Source: CAYNCE01 sp964522515 (GTDB lineage: Bacteria > Patescibacteriota > Patescibacteriia > UBA2196). Taken from it: a stretch of 64,000 bases of DNA. The stretch is from assembly GCA_964522515.1 (NCBI GenBank), contig CAZFWC010000001.1, forward strand, positions 26,835-90,834, in the 5' to 3' direction. Under the pieces are notes generated by a model, which made no database searches, had not been told where the DNA came from, and was given only the letters and a program-made list of their open reading frames with translations. Shown piece after piece: positions 17,062 through 24,893 of this stretch (its first letter is position 1; each line of letters starts with the position of its first letter). Both the position numbers and the translations under genes were made by a program.

Positions 17062-17868
17062 TTACTTTGTCAAAATTTCACTTCCTTTTTCAGTTACTAA
17101 AATTGTGTGTTCAAAATGCGCAGCTAAGGAATTGTCTTCGGTTTTAAACGCGTTAGTTTTTTTATCAACAACAACATCTGGATTCCCAGCTGTAACCATT
17201 GGCTCAATTGCTAAAGTCATTCCTGATTTTAAAATCGGACCAGTTCCTTTTTTCCCAAAATTTGGAATTTGTGGAGGCTCGTGCAATTTTTTTCCAACCC
17301 CGTGCCCAACTAATTCATAAACCACGCTAAATTTATTTTTTTCAACAAATCTTTGAATTTCATAAGAAATATTACCTAAATAAATTCCTGGTTTTATTTT
17401 TTTAATTGCTAAATCCAAAGATTTTTTAGTTACACTCAGAAGTTTTTTTGTTGAATGAGAAATTTTTCCAATTGAAACTGTTTTTGCCATATCTGTAATC
17501 ATTCCATTCCCTCCTTCGCCAAGCCTGCCTGACGGCAAGGCAGGGCTACAGCGGGCAGGTTTTGCAGGATATCTTAATCCAATATCAATACTTAAAATAT
17601 CTCCATCTTGTAAAATGCGATTTGGAATTGCTGGCGCGTGCACAACTTCATTATTAATACAAGTACAAATCGCTGTTGGAAATCCTTGATAACCTTTAAA
17701 TATTGGCCAACCATTTATTTTTTTTATTTCTTTTTCCGCTAATTCATTTAGTTCTTTTGTGCCAACACCAATATCAGCTTTTTTAATAAGCAAATTTAAA
17801 ATTCGCGCTAAATGTTTTCCGCATTCTCGCATTATTTCAATTTCTTTTGGGGTTTTTATGATAATCAT
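17062..17868 (-). CDS. map: Methionine aminopeptidase type I with a repeat-derived insert
   Basis: 268 residues. It removes the initiator methionine from nascent proteins. His77, the metal ligands Asp95, Asp126, His189, Glu222 and Glu254, and His196 are all visible in family context (SIDIG, MITDMAKT, GHGVGKKLHE, AIEPM, FEHTILVT). Asp95 and Asp126 are 31 residues apart, against 11 in the E. coli enzyme. The extra 20 residues or so (PAKPARCSPALPSGRLGEGG) are a translated R1-type repeat at the hairpin turn between the two metal-binding strands. It follows adk-secY as in many spc clusters, but with a small plus-strand gene in between. Confidence 0.95.
   Translation of the reverse strand: MIIIKTPKEIEIMRECGKHLARILNLLIKKADIGVGTKELNELAEKEIKKINGWPIFKGYQGFPTAICTCINNEVVHAPAIPNRILQDGDILSIDIGLRYPAKPARCSPALPSGRLGEGGNGMITDMAKTVSIGKISHSTKKLLSVTKKSLDLAIKKIKPGIYLGNISYEIQRFVEKNKFSVVYELVGHGVGKKLHEPPQIPNFGKKGTGPILKSGMTLAIEPMVTAGNPDVVVDKKTNAFKTEDNSLAAHFEHTILVTEKGSEILTK
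17509..17568. repeat. R1-type insert translated inside map
   Basis: CCTCCTTCGCCAAGCCTGCC, TGACGGCAAGGCAGGGC and TACAGCGGGCAGG are R1 modules. The length is about 60 bases (20 codons), so the reading frame is kept. Confidence 0.85.
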
Positions 17869-17878
17869 TTTTTTCTTA

Positions 17879-17945
17879 ATGTCATCCCGAGTTTTGATAG
17901 AATTTTTTAGGATTGGGTCAAGGCGATGGGATCCCGTTTTTATAC
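17879..17945. repeat. R2 repeat upstream of map
   Basis: ATGTCATCCCGAGTTTTGAT through TTTTTTAGGATTGGGTCA to GGGATCCCG is a close relative of the left part of R2 copy 2 at 3896. It begins about ten bases before the map start codon on the minus strand. Confidence 0.75.
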
Positions 17946-18037
17946 AAATAATTCTAATTTAAACCAACACTGCGAATTTTTAATTATTTATTTTTATCTA
18001 ATATTAATTTAAAAAATAGTTTTCCACAGTTTCGGGC

Positions 18038-18118
18038 TTGACTTCTTCTTCTTTTGCTAGACTTAAAATTGATTAAAATAATTCACAATTAAATTTAATT
18101 TAAATGGAGGAAGTTAAG
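18038..18118 (+). promoter_or_regulatory. Probable promoter/leader of the small gene at 18119
   Basis: GGGCTTGACT (-35-like) is followed by TAAAAT at 18064, a spacing of 20, so the promoter is only tentative. The leader AAAATAATTCACAATT...AAATGGAGG closely resembles that of the small plus-strand gene at 30488, including GGAGG 7 bases before the start. Confidence 0.45.
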
Positions 18119-18349
18119 ATGAAAAAAGGATGTTTAATTATTTTGATTATATTTATAATCAATCTTACAATTGGTGGTTTTGCCACAGAATATATAGTTG
18201 AATTTTGGGGATCTGTTGTTAAAGAACAACCAGTTGATGTTCCTTTTGCTCCGTGCGTTGTAGCAGGATTATTTTTAGGAGAAGCAACTATCCCGTTGGC
18301 AGCCTTAACTTGGATTTTATCGTTTGTTGTAGATCGCCCAACGAAATAG
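18119..18349 (+). CDS. Small secreted or membrane protein, unknown function
   Basis: 76 residues from ATG 18119, preceded by GGAGG; the in-frame ATG at 18104 is part of that Shine-Dalgarno region. A hydrophobic N-terminal segment (MKKGCLIILIIFIINLTIGG) is either a signal peptide or an anchor, and a second hydrophobic stretch lies at about 50-68 (LGEATIPLAALTWILSFVV). I recognise no family. It is on the opposite strand to adk and map and has its own terminator, so it is an independent cassette within the spc-map region. Confidence 0.6.
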   Translation: MKKGCLIILIIFIINLTIGGFATEYIVEFWGSVVKEQPVDVPFAPCVVAGLFLGEATIPLAALTWILSFVVDRPTK

Positions 18350-18373
18350 AAATAAATTTTACAACATCAAATA

Positions 18374-18411
18374 CTCAAAGTCCTCAATTTTTTAGGGGAC
18401 TTTTTTATTTT
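18374..18411 (+). terminator. Terminator of the small gene at 18119
   Basis: AAAGTCC pairs with GGGACTTT across TCAATTTTTTAG and is followed by TTTTTATTTT. Confidence 0.75.
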
Positions 18412-18421
18412 CAAAAAATAA

Positions 18422-18541
18422 TCAAGCACGCGAATTTCCAGAAGCGAAAAAGTAAATGATTTTACTTTTGAGACAGAATAAACCAGAATTTAAATTCGCG
18501 TCAATTTTAGGTAATTCTGGAAATTCGCGTTCTATTTTATT
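18422..18541. repeat. R7 palindrome, copy 2
   Basis: AAGCACGCGAATTTCCAGAA and GGTAATTCTGGAAATTCGCG are inverted ends, with an extra AAGTAAATGATTTTACTTTT hairpin inside. It is homologous to 4783-4868 and lies directly beyond the adk stop. Confidence 0.75.
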
Positions 18542-18552
18542 TACTTAATTTT

Positions 18553-19203
18553 TCAATTTTTTAATCCCAAGCTAGAAAATATATCTCTCTTAACCTTCTC
18601 AATACTTTGCTCACCATTTATTTCAATTAACAAATTTTTATCACGATAATATTCAACAACTTCTTCTGTTTCAGTGTGATAAATTTTTAATCGTTTGCGA
18701 ATTGAATCTTCTGTGTCATCTTCACGAATTTCTAATTTTCCACCGCATTTATCACAAATATTTTCTGTTTTAGGAGGATTAAATTTAATGTGATAAATCT
18801 CACCACATTTAGTGCAAGTTCTGCGACCAGACAAACGATAAATTGCTTCATCATCTGAAATATTAACTAAAATTACAGAAGAAATATTTGTGACTGTTTC
18901 AATAAATTTAGCTTGAATAATTATTCTAGGAAAACCATCAAAAATAAAACCATTTTTGCAGTCGTCTTTTTTTATTCTGTTTTTTGCTAATTTGTGCGCG
19001 ATTGAATTTGGAACAAGCTGTCCTTTGTTCATAAATTCTTTTGCTTGTTTTCCAATCTCTGTTTTGTTTTCAATTTCATTTCGTAAAAGTTGACCAATTG
19101 AAATATTTGGAACAATTAATTTTTTAGATAAAAATTCAGCTTGTGTTCCTTTGCCAGATCCTTGTGGTCCAAGAATAATTATTTTATGGATTTTGTTTTT
19201 CAT
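18553..19203 (-). CDS. adk: Adenylate kinase (zinc-LID type)
   Basis: 216 residues from ATG 19203; the in-frame ATG at 19281 would add an AT-rich, unlike-family N-terminus. It catalyses ATP + AMP = 2 ADP. The P-loop GPQGSGKGT is at residues 12-20, and FDGFPR (about 88-93) is the AMP-binding loop. The LID carries the Cys4 zinc site (Cys130, Cys133, Cys150, Cys153). It follows secY as in the classic spc operon, with a 178-base gap that includes an R2-like repeat. Confidence 0.95.
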   Translation of the reverse strand: MKNKIHKIIILGPQGSGKGTQAEFLSKKLIVPNISIGQLLRNEIENKTEIGKQAKEFMNKGQLVPNSIAHKLAKNRIKKDDCKNGFIFDGFPRIIIQAKFIETVTNISSVILVNISDDEAIYRLSGRRTCTKCGEIYHIKFNPPKTENICDKCGGKLEIREDDTEDSIRKRLKIYHTETEEVVEYYRDKNLLIEINGEQSIEKVKRDIFSSLGLKN

Positions 19204-19315
19204 ATAATTTATTTTAACATTTGCGTATTTAATTTGCAATAAAAAAACAGGCAAAATCAAAATGCCTTTTTTTATTCGCATTATTAGTTTAAATTAGCAC
19301 TATTCGCATTTTACA

Positions 19316-19372
19316 GACCCTTCCGCCCCGACCCAATCCTAAAAACTCTGTCGGAATTCAGGATGACAAAAT
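19316..19372. repeat. R2-like repeat between secY and adk
   Basis: CCCGACCCAATCCTAAAAAC followed by GAATTCAGGATGACAAA: the right half of an R2 element, starting beyond the secY stop at 19382. Confidence 0.65.
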
Positions 19373-19381
19373 AAATAAAAA

Positions 19382-20668
19382 TCAAAGTCCCTCATAATCT
19401 CTCATCACTAGTTGCGAATCAATTTGTCTAACAGTTTCTAAAACAACAGAAACAACAATCAAAAGTGAAGCTCCAGAAATCGCGATACTTTTGATATCTG
19501 TGATTGGTCCAATTAATAATGGTAAAACCGCAATCAAACCAAGCGACAAAGCGCCAGCTAACATTATTCTAATTGAAACCTTGCTTAAATAATCTGTTGT
19601 TTGTCTGCCTGGTCGAATTCCAGGAATAAATCCGCCTTGCTTTTGTAAATTTTCTGAAATTTGATTTGGATGAAAAATAACAGAAGTATAAAAATAAGTA
19701 AATCCAAAAACCAAAAAGAAATATAAAATTCCGTAAGCCCAACCACCTGGTTGTAAAATATGAGTTACAAATTGCGAAGCGTTGCGGATAAATTCTGATT
19801 TAGCGTTTACAAAAAATTGCGCAATTAAAGTTGGGAACATCACAATTGCAATCGCAAAAATAATTGGAATCATTCCTGCTTGATTAACTTTTAAAGGCAA
19901 ATGTGTATCAAAACCGCCGTACATTCTGTTTCCTCTAACTCTTTTTGCGTAAGAAATTGGAATATTTCTTTGTCCTTCAGTAATTATTACAACACCAGCA
20001 ACTGTTAAAACAGCGATTATTAAAAACGCAATGTAGCCTGGAGCTTTGCTCGGGTTTGTTGAAATATCAGTTAACATTCGCGGAACCGCAGTTGGAATTC
20101 CAGAAACAATTCCCGCAAAAATGATTAAAGAAATACCGTTGCCAATTTTCTTTTCAGAAATTAATTCACCAAGCCACATTAAAAATACTGTGCCAGCTGT
20201 TAAAATAATTATTGTTGATAAATATTGACCAGTGCCTAAATCTCCAATAATTCCGCCAGAGCTTTGCAGAATTTTTATCATACTGTAACCTTGAAGAATT
20301 GCTAAAGGAATTGTTAACATTCTTGTGTACTGATTAATTTTTTTCTGTCCGCTTTCACCTGATTTTGATAATTCTTCAAGAGCTGGAACAATCATTGTTA
20401 AAAGTTGAAAAATAATTGAAGCAGTAATATAAGGACCAATTCCTAAAGCAACAATTGAAAAATTACTCATTCCTCCACCTGAGAAAACATTTAATAAACC
20501 TAATAATTCATTTCTGTTAAATAAATCTTTTAATGCTTCCAAATCAACTCCTGGCATTGGGATTTGCGCTGCGATTCTAAAAACAATAAGTAATCCTAAA
20601 ACAAACAGAATTGATCTGCGCAAATCGTGGTCTTTCCAAATTTGATGAATTTTAGAAATGAATTTCAT
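19382..20668 (-). CDS. secY: Preprotein translocase subunit SecY
   Basis: 428 residues with ten membrane segments: the channel of the Sec translocon. Family landmarks include the N-terminal RRSILFVLGLLIVFRIAAQI, the plug region after PMPGVD, and the cytoplasmic loop EGQRNIPISYAKRVRGNRMY that contacts SecA and the ribosome. It lies three bases after rplO, in the standard spc position. Confidence 0.97.
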   Translation of the reverse strand: MKFISKIHQIWKDHDLRRSILFVLGLLIVFRIAAQIPMPGVDLEALKDLFNRNELLGLLNVFSGGGMSNFSIVALGIGPYITASIIFQLLTMIVPALEELSKSGESGQKKINQYTRMLTIPLAILQGYSMIKILQSSGGIIGDLGTGQYLSTIIILTAGTVFLMWLGELISEKKIGNGISLIIFAGIVSGIPTAVPRMLTDISTNPSKAPGYIAFLIIAVLTVAGVVIITEGQRNIPISYAKRVRGNRMYGGFDTHLPLKVNQAGMIPIIFAIAIVMFPTLIAQFFVNAKSEFIRNASQFVTHILQPGGWAYGILYFFLVFGFTYFYTSVIFHPNQISENLQKQGGFIPGIRPGRQTTDYLSKVSIRIMLAGALSLGLIAVLPLLIGPITDIKSIAISGASLLIVVSVVLETVRQIDSQLVMRDYEGL

Positions 20669-20671
20669 ATT

Positions 20672-21103
20672 TTACTTTATTTTTCCGCCAGCTTTTTCTA
20701 TTTTTTCTTTTGCTGATTTTGAAAATTCACAATTTTCTATTTCTAATTTTATACTAATTTTTCCGTTACCCAAAATTTTAACTCCATTATTTATTTTATC
20801 AACTAATTTATTTTTTTTCAAAATTTCCGGGGTGATTTTGTCACCATCTTTAAATTTTTCATTTAAGATATCTAAATTTAAAATCTCTGGTTTTTTATTT
20901 CTTGATTTAAAACCTTTTAATTTGTGTGTGCTTTCAATTAATTGTCGCGCTCCTAATCTTTTCAAACCTGAAACACCAGAACGAGCTTTTTGTCCTTTTT
21001 GTCCTTTTCCAGAATAAGTTCCGCGTTTTCCACCGCGACCAATTGTTTTGCGCGATTTTGTGCTACCTTTGGCTGGTTTAATTGTGTGTAAAGATAAAGT
21101 CAT
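20672..21103 (-). CDS. rplO: Large-subunit ribosomal protein L15
   Basis: 143 residues. The N-terminal extended tail is Gly/Arg/Lys-rich (GRGGKRGTYSGKGQKGQKAR, typical rRNA-penetrating tail) and the C-terminal part is the globular L15 domain. L30, which usually lies between S5 and L15, is absent; the 69-base gap to rpsE holds only a palindrome. Confidence 0.96.
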   Translation of the reverse strand: MTLSLHTIKPAKGSTKSRKTIGRGGKRGTYSGKGQKGQKARSGVSGLKRLGARQLIESTHKLKGFKSRNKKPEILNLDILNEKFKDGDKITPEILKKNKLVDKINNGVKILGNGKISIKLEIENCEFSKSAKEKIEKAGGKIK

Positions 21104-21105
21104 AA

Positions 21106-21174
21106 AATTTTGTAATCTGTAATCCGTAATTTGTAACTTGTAAATTTATTTTAAATAATTACAAATTACAAGTT
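21106..21174. repeat. Palindrome (GTAATTTGTAACTTGTAA type) between rpsE and rplO
   Basis: ATCCGTAATTTGTAACTTGT and ATTACAAATTACAAGTTAC are inverted repeats. The same family is at 27934-28019 (rplB/rpsS gap) and partly at 41441-41463. Confidence 0.7.
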
Positions 21175-21652
21175 ACTTTTTTTCTTTTGGTTTTTTCAAA
21201 TTTTTTAACGCTTGATAAGTGCAAGCAACATTATTAATTTTATTTTTACTTCCCATCATTTTGCCAACAACATTTTCAATTCCAGCTAAATCCAAAACAA
21301 CACGAATTGCTCCGCCAGCTTTTAACCCTGTTCCTTTTGGCGCTGGTTTTAACATTACGCAAGCTGCGTTAAATTTTTCTCTAATTTCGTGAGTGATTGT
21401 TCCATTAACAATTTGAATTTCAAACATTATTTTTTTAGCTTGTTCAACTGCTTTTGAAACTGCAATTGTAACATCTTTTCCTTTTGCAATTCCGTAGCCA
21501 ATTTTGCCTTTTTTATTTCCAAGCACAACTAAAGCGCGGAAGTTTAATCTTTTTCCTCCACGGGTAACACGAGTTACACGCGCTAAATCAACCAACTTTT
21601 GTTCAAATTCTGGTTTTTCTCGTTTAAATTCTTTTTTATTATTTTTTCTCAT
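21173..21652 (-). CDS. rpsE: Small-subunit ribosomal protein S5
   Basis: 159 residues: the N-terminal double-stranded RNA-binding-like domain (KRLNFRALVVLGNKKGKIGY) and the C-terminal S5 fold (AAPKGTGLKAGGAIRVVLDL-like segment). It is part of the decoding-fidelity core with S4 and S12. The R1 element directly upstream ends in GAAGGCGGAG 10 bases before ATG 21652, which would serve as the Shine-Dalgarno. Confidence 0.96.
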   Translation of the reverse strand: MRKNNKKEFKREKPEFEQKLVDLARVTRVTRGGKRLNFRALVVLGNKKGKIGYGIAKGKDVTIAVSKAVEQAKKIMFEIQIVNGTITHEIREKFNAACVMLKPAPKGTGLKAGGAIRVVLDLAGIENVVGKMMGSKNKINNVACTYQALKNLKKPKEKK

Positions 21653-21662
21653 AATTTATTTC

Positions 21663-21794
21663 TCCGCCTTCGCTTCTAAAAAATCCTACTGGACTACGGC
21701 GGATAAACTCTTGTGTTTAAAATTTAAAAAACATAGGAGCCTGTCCGCCGTAGCTAGAGTTTTTTTAGGATTGAAGGCGGAGGAGGATTAGGCG
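21663..21794. repeat. R1 palindrome between rplR and rpsE
   Basis: Full element. The left arm CCGCCTTCGCTTCTAAAAAA...GGACTACGGCGGATAAACTC is the imperfect reverse complement of the right arm GGAGCCTGTCCGCCGTAGCT...TTTAGGATTGAAGGCGGAGG. The AT-rich centre is TTTAAAATTTAAA. It spans the gap from three bases beyond the rplR stop to 10 bases before the rpsE start. Confidence 0.9.
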
Positions 21795-21797
21795 CAA

Positions 21798-22229
21798 TTA
21801 AAATTTAAAACCTGCTTTACGAGCACCTTCTGCTACTGCTTTAACTCGTCCGTGATATTTATATTTTGATTTATCAAAAACACAAGTTTTTATTTTTTTT
21901 GCAATTGCTTTTTTTGCTAAAAGTTTTCCAACTTCAAAAGATATTAATATTTTATTAGTTAGTTTATTATTATTTTTTTTATTTTCAACTCCTTCCTTTC
22001 CCTGCCCGTCAGGCAGACGGGTTAATTTCTCAATTTCTTTTTTATTTATTTCTTTATCACTTGCGCTAACTAATGTTTTGCCTTTTTCATCATCAATTAA
22101 TTGCGCTGAAATATTTTTTAAACTTCTAAATACGCTTAATCTTGGTTTTGTTGCTGTACCAAAAATTTGAGCTCTTACACGGGCTTTTCTTCTTTGCTGT
22201 TTTTTATTTTTTATTTTTTGTGGATTCAT
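21798..22229 (-). CDS. rplR: Large-subunit ribosomal protein L18 with repeat-derived insert
   Basis: 143 residues, about 25 longer than most bacterial L18. The conserved blocks are KPRLSVFRSLKNISAQLIDD and the C-terminal YHGRVKAVAEGARKAGFKF. The extra residues (about 68-90, TRLPDGQGKEGVENKKNNNK) sit in the loop between two conserved segments and include a translated CCTGCCCGTCAGGCAGACGG repeat. L18 binds 5S rRNA. Confidence 0.95.
   Translation of the reverse strand: MNPQKIKNKKQQRRKARVRAQIFGTATKPRLSVFRSLKNISAQLIDDEKGKTLVSASDKEINKKEIEKLTRLPDGQGKEGVENKKNNNKLTNKILISFEVGKLLAKKAIAKKIKTCVFDKSKYKYHGRVKAVAEGARKAGFKF
21989..22023. repeat. R1-type short hairpin translated inside rplR
   Basis: CCTGCCCGTCAGGCAGACGG is a small palindromic module; the frame is maintained and it encodes RLPDGQGKEG. 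Confidence 0.75.
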
Positions 22230-22232
22230 ATT

Positions 22233-22787
22233 TTAAGTTGTAGCTCCTTTCGCTTGCTTCCCTGCTTTTCTGCGAATTACTTCATCAACATATTTAATTC
22301 CTTTTCCTTTGTAAGGTTCTGGTTTTTTAATTTTTCTAATTTGCGCTGAAGTCTCCCCAACTAAATATTTATCAAAACCTTTAACAATAATTATATTTTT
22401 TTCAACAGAAATGTCAATATTTTCTGGAATTTTAAAATTAACTTGATGCGAAAAACCCACATTTAAAATTAATTCTTGTCCTTTAACCACAGCTTTGTAA
22501 CCAACTCCGTTAATTTCTAATTTTTTTTCAAATCCTTCTGTCACACCAATAATCATATTATTAATTAATTGTCTAAAAGTTCCCCAAACAGATTTTTCTT
22601 TTTTTACTTCTTTATTTTTTACATCAACTGTTAATTCTTTTTTATCATCTGAAAAAATTAGTTTAATTTCTGGAATTAATTTTTGTTTTAATTCTCCTTT
22701 TGGTCCTTTGACAACCACAAAATCAGCATCAATTTTTACATCAATTTTTTCTGGAATTAAAATTGGTTTTTTCCCGATTCTAGACAT
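22233..22787 (-). CDS. rplF: Large-subunit ribosomal protein L6
   Basis: 184 residues with the two tandem L6 domains (MSRIGKKPI start; FSHQVNFKIP and the C-terminal PEPYKGKGIKYVDEVIRRKA signature). It lies three bases before rplR. It binds helix 97 of 23S rRNA near the factor-binding centre. Confidence 0.97.
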   Translation of the reverse strand: MSRIGKKPILIPEKIDVKIDADFVVVKGPKGELKQKLIPEIKLIFSDDKKELTVDVKNKEVKKEKSVWGTFRQLINNMIIGVTEGFEKKLEINGVGYKAVVKGQELILNVGFSHQVNFKIPENIDISVEKNIIIVKGFDKYLVGETSAQIRKIKKPEPYKGKGIKYVDEVIRRKAGKQAKGATT

Positions 22788-22799
22788 AAATTTATAATT

Positions 22800-22982
22800 T
22801 ATCCGCCTTCGCCCCTAAAAAATCCTATTGGACTACGGCGGATACCTGTCTGCCGACAGGCAGGAACTCTTGTGTTTAAAATTTAAAAAACACAGGAGCT
22901 TGCCTCCTCCTTCGCTAAAGCTACGGCGGGACAGGCGCCGTAGCAATTAAAGAGTTGCTAGGGAGCGAAGGAGGGGAAGCGA
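22800..22982. repeat. R1 palindrome (long mosaic form) between rpsH and rplF
   Basis: Left arm ATCCGCCTTCGCCCCTAAAA...GACTACGGCGGATACC, with a CTGTCTGCCGACAGGCAG hairpin inserted. The right arm has a second module CCTCCTTCGCTAAAGCTACG and ends GCGAAGGAGGGGAAGCG one base before the rpsH stop. It has the same architecture as 28868-29057. Confidence 0.9.
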
Positions 22983-22983
22983 T

Positions 22984-23421
22984 TTAATAAATTTCACAAA
23001 CTACTTCCCCACCTAAATTTTCTTTCTTAGCTTTCACATTTGTCATTAATCCTTTTGATGTTGAAATAATTGCAATACCGTAATTATTTAAAACTACTGG
23101 CAAATTATCTTTTGAAACATAAATTCTGCGACCTGGTTTTGAAATTCTTTTTATTTTGCTAATTTTAGGATTATTTCCATTGTAAAATAATTTAATTTTT
23201 AATTGATTAAATTTAGCATTTTTTTCTTGCGCGCTTTTTGCAACAATTTTTTTAGAAATTTGTGGTTCTATTTTTTCAACGTCTTTAATCCATTTTTCTG
23301 TTTCTAAAATTTTAGCAATATTAAATTTTAATTTTGAATACGGCAAAATCACCTCAAGTTTTTTAACTGCTTGAGCGTTTCTAATTCTTGTTAACATATC
23401 TGCGATTGGATCTGTGTACAT
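22984..23421 (-). CDS. rpsH: Small-subunit ribosomal protein S8
   Basis: 145 residues. DPIADMLTRIRNAQ starts the fold and KPGRRIYVSKDNLP plus GIAIISTSKGLMT form the C-terminal RNA-binding signature. It is slightly longer than the usual 130 residues because of a charged stretch (about 48-70). R1 elements flank it on both sides. Confidence 0.96.
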   Translation of the reverse strand: MYTDPIADMLTRIRNAQAVKKLEVILPYSKLKFNIAKILETEKWIKDVEKIEPQISKKIVAKSAQEKNAKFNQLKIKLFYNGNNPKISKIKRISKPGRRIYVSKDNLPVVLNNYGIAIISTSKGLMTNVKAKKENLGGEVVCEIY

Positions 23422-23436
23422 AATTTTGTAATTTCT

Positions 23437-23600
23437 CCGCCTTCGCCCTTAAAAAATCCTTTAACACTACGGCGGATAAATTTTTAGTGTTTTTTTATAA
23501 AAAAGAATTAAGAGCCTGCCCGCGCCGGCTTGTCCGCCGTAGCCTTTGGCAAGGAGGAAGCTAGAGTTTTTTTAGAGTTGAAGCGAAGGAGGGTTAGGCG
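23437..23600. repeat. R1 palindrome between rpsZ and rpsH
   Basis: CCGCCTTCGCCCTTAAAAAA left arm; right arm with GCCTGCCCGCGCCGGCTTGT and an inserted CCGCCGTAGCCTTTGGCAAG module; ends GAGGGTTAGGCG one base before the rpsZ stop. Confidence 0.9.
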
Positions 23601-23601
23601 A

Positions 23602-23787
23602 CTACCAACTTGATTTTTTAATTCCTGGAATTTCGCCTTTGTTTGCTAATTCTCTAAAGCAAATTCTACACAAACCAAAATCTCGCATAAAACCTCTGTT
23701 TCTACCACAACGCCAACAACGATTCACTTTTTGCGTTGTGAATTTTGGTTTTCTTTTTGATTTTGCGATTTGCGCTTTAGTTGCCAT
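23602..23787 (-). CDS. rpsZ: Small-subunit ribosomal protein S14, zinc-binding type
   Basis: 61 residues, the short type Z. The Cys4 zinc site is CWRC...CRIC (WRCGRNRGFMRDFGLCRICF). The gene order L5-S14-S8 is standard. Confidence 0.96.
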   Translation of the reverse strand: MATKAQIAKSKRKPKFTTQKVNRCWRCGRNRGFMRDFGLCRICFRELANKGEIPGIKKSSW

Positions 23788-23797
23788 AAAAGTTTTT

Positions 23798-23919
23798 CTC
23801 CGCCTTCGTTCCCTAAAAATCCTACTGGACTACGGCGGATAAACTCTTGTGTTAAAAAAACACAGAAGCTTGCCCGCCGTAGCTGGGACTTTTAGGATTG
23901 AAGCGAAGGAGGGGAAGCT
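23798..23919. repeat. R1 palindrome between rplE and rpsZ
   Basis: Left arm CTCCGCCTTCGTTCCCTAAA...CTACGGCGGATAAACTC; AT-rich centre; right arm GCTTGCCCGCCGTAGCTGGG...GAAGCGAAGGAGGGGAAGC. The left end places GAAGGCGGAG 12 bases from the rpsZ start. Confidence 0.9.
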
Positions 23920-23922
23920 AAA

Positions 23923-24465
23923 TTATTTCTGAAATGGAAACCCAAATAATTTTAATAATTCAAAACCTTGTTCTTTGTTTTTTGCTGTTGTTGTAATTGC
24001 TACTTCTAAGCCGTGAATTGTTTCAACTTTTGACATTTCAATTTCTGCAAAAGCAGTGTGGTCTTTAAATCCTATATTTAAATTACCTTGTTTGTCAATA
24101 TTTTTTTGATTAATCCCTCTAAAATCTCTAACCCTTGGCAAAGTAACATTAATTAATTTATCAAAAAAATCATACATTCTATTTCCGCGCAATGTGACTT
24201 TTGCTCCAACAATATTTCCTTGTCTTGTTTTAAAAGCTGAAATTGCTTTTTTAGCTTTTGTAAAAATTGGTTTTTGTCCAGTAATTTTAGTTAAAGTTTT
24301 TTCAATTAATTCTAAATATTTATTTTCTCTTTTTGATGTTGAAATTCCTACATTTAAAGTTATTTTTTCTAATTTTGGAACAGCTAAATTATTTTTAAAA
24401 CCAAACTTTTCCTTAAGCGCAGGAATAATCTCGACAGTAAATTTATTTTTTAGACGATTTGACAT
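23923..24465 (-). CDS. rplE: Large-subunit ribosomal protein L5
   Basis: 180 residues, full length. KLEKITLNVGIS, GAKVTLRGNRMYDFFDKL and the C-terminal TTAKNKEQGFELLKLFGFPF are family signatures. L5 binds 5S rRNA and the P-site tRNA elbow. It is 67 bases downstream of rplX, where an ACCCGAATTTTTATGAATTG repeat lies. Confidence 0.97.
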   Translation of the reverse strand: MSNRLKNKFTVEIIPALKEKFGFKNNLAVPKLEKITLNVGISTSKRENKYLELIEKTLTKITGQKPIFTKAKKAISAFKTRQGNIVGAKVTLRGNRMYDFFDKLINVTLPRVRDFRGINQKNIDKQGNLNIGFKDHTAFAEIEMSKVETIHGLEVAITTTAKNKEQGFELLKLFGFPFQK

Positions 24466-24532
24466 ACAATATTATTGTTTATTATTTTTTATAATTTTAC
24501 CCGAATTTTTATGAATTGTTTTATTCGGGTGG

Positions 24533-24889
24533 CTAGAAACTAGCTTTACATTTTTTACAAATTCTATTCTTTTTTTCACGAGAAATATCTGATTTTCCTT
24601 CTTGCAATTTAAATCCTACTCTAGTTGGTTTTCCGCATTTTGGACAAATTAATTGCACATTTGAAATATTCATTGGAGCTGGAAACATAATTCTTTGTCC
24701 TTTTTCACCTGATTTTTTTGGTCGCAAATGTTTGTATCTTAAATTTAAACCTTCAACAACAACTTTAAGATCTTTTCCTGAGTGAGTTTTAACTGATTTG
24801 GAAGGATGCAACACAGTTAAAACTTTCCCAGTTTTACCTTGGTCTTTACCTGTTAATATTTTTATTGTGTCATTTTTTTTAATTTTCAT
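24533..24889 (-). CDS. rplX: Large-subunit ribosomal protein L24
   Basis: 118 residues. The KOW domain starts MKIKKNDTIKILTGKDQGKT. The C-terminal tail has a four-cysteine zinc-ribbon-like arrangement (CPKCGKPTRVG, then CKKC). L24 is an early assembly initiator. It lies four bases after rplN. Confidence 0.96.
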   Translation of the reverse strand: MKIKKNDTIKILTGKDQGKTGKVLTVLHPSKSVKTHSGKDLKVVVEGLNLRYKHLRPKKSGEKGQRIMFPAPMNISNVQLICPKCGKPTRVGFKLQEGKSDISREKKNRICKKCKASF

Positions 24890-24893
24890 ATTT

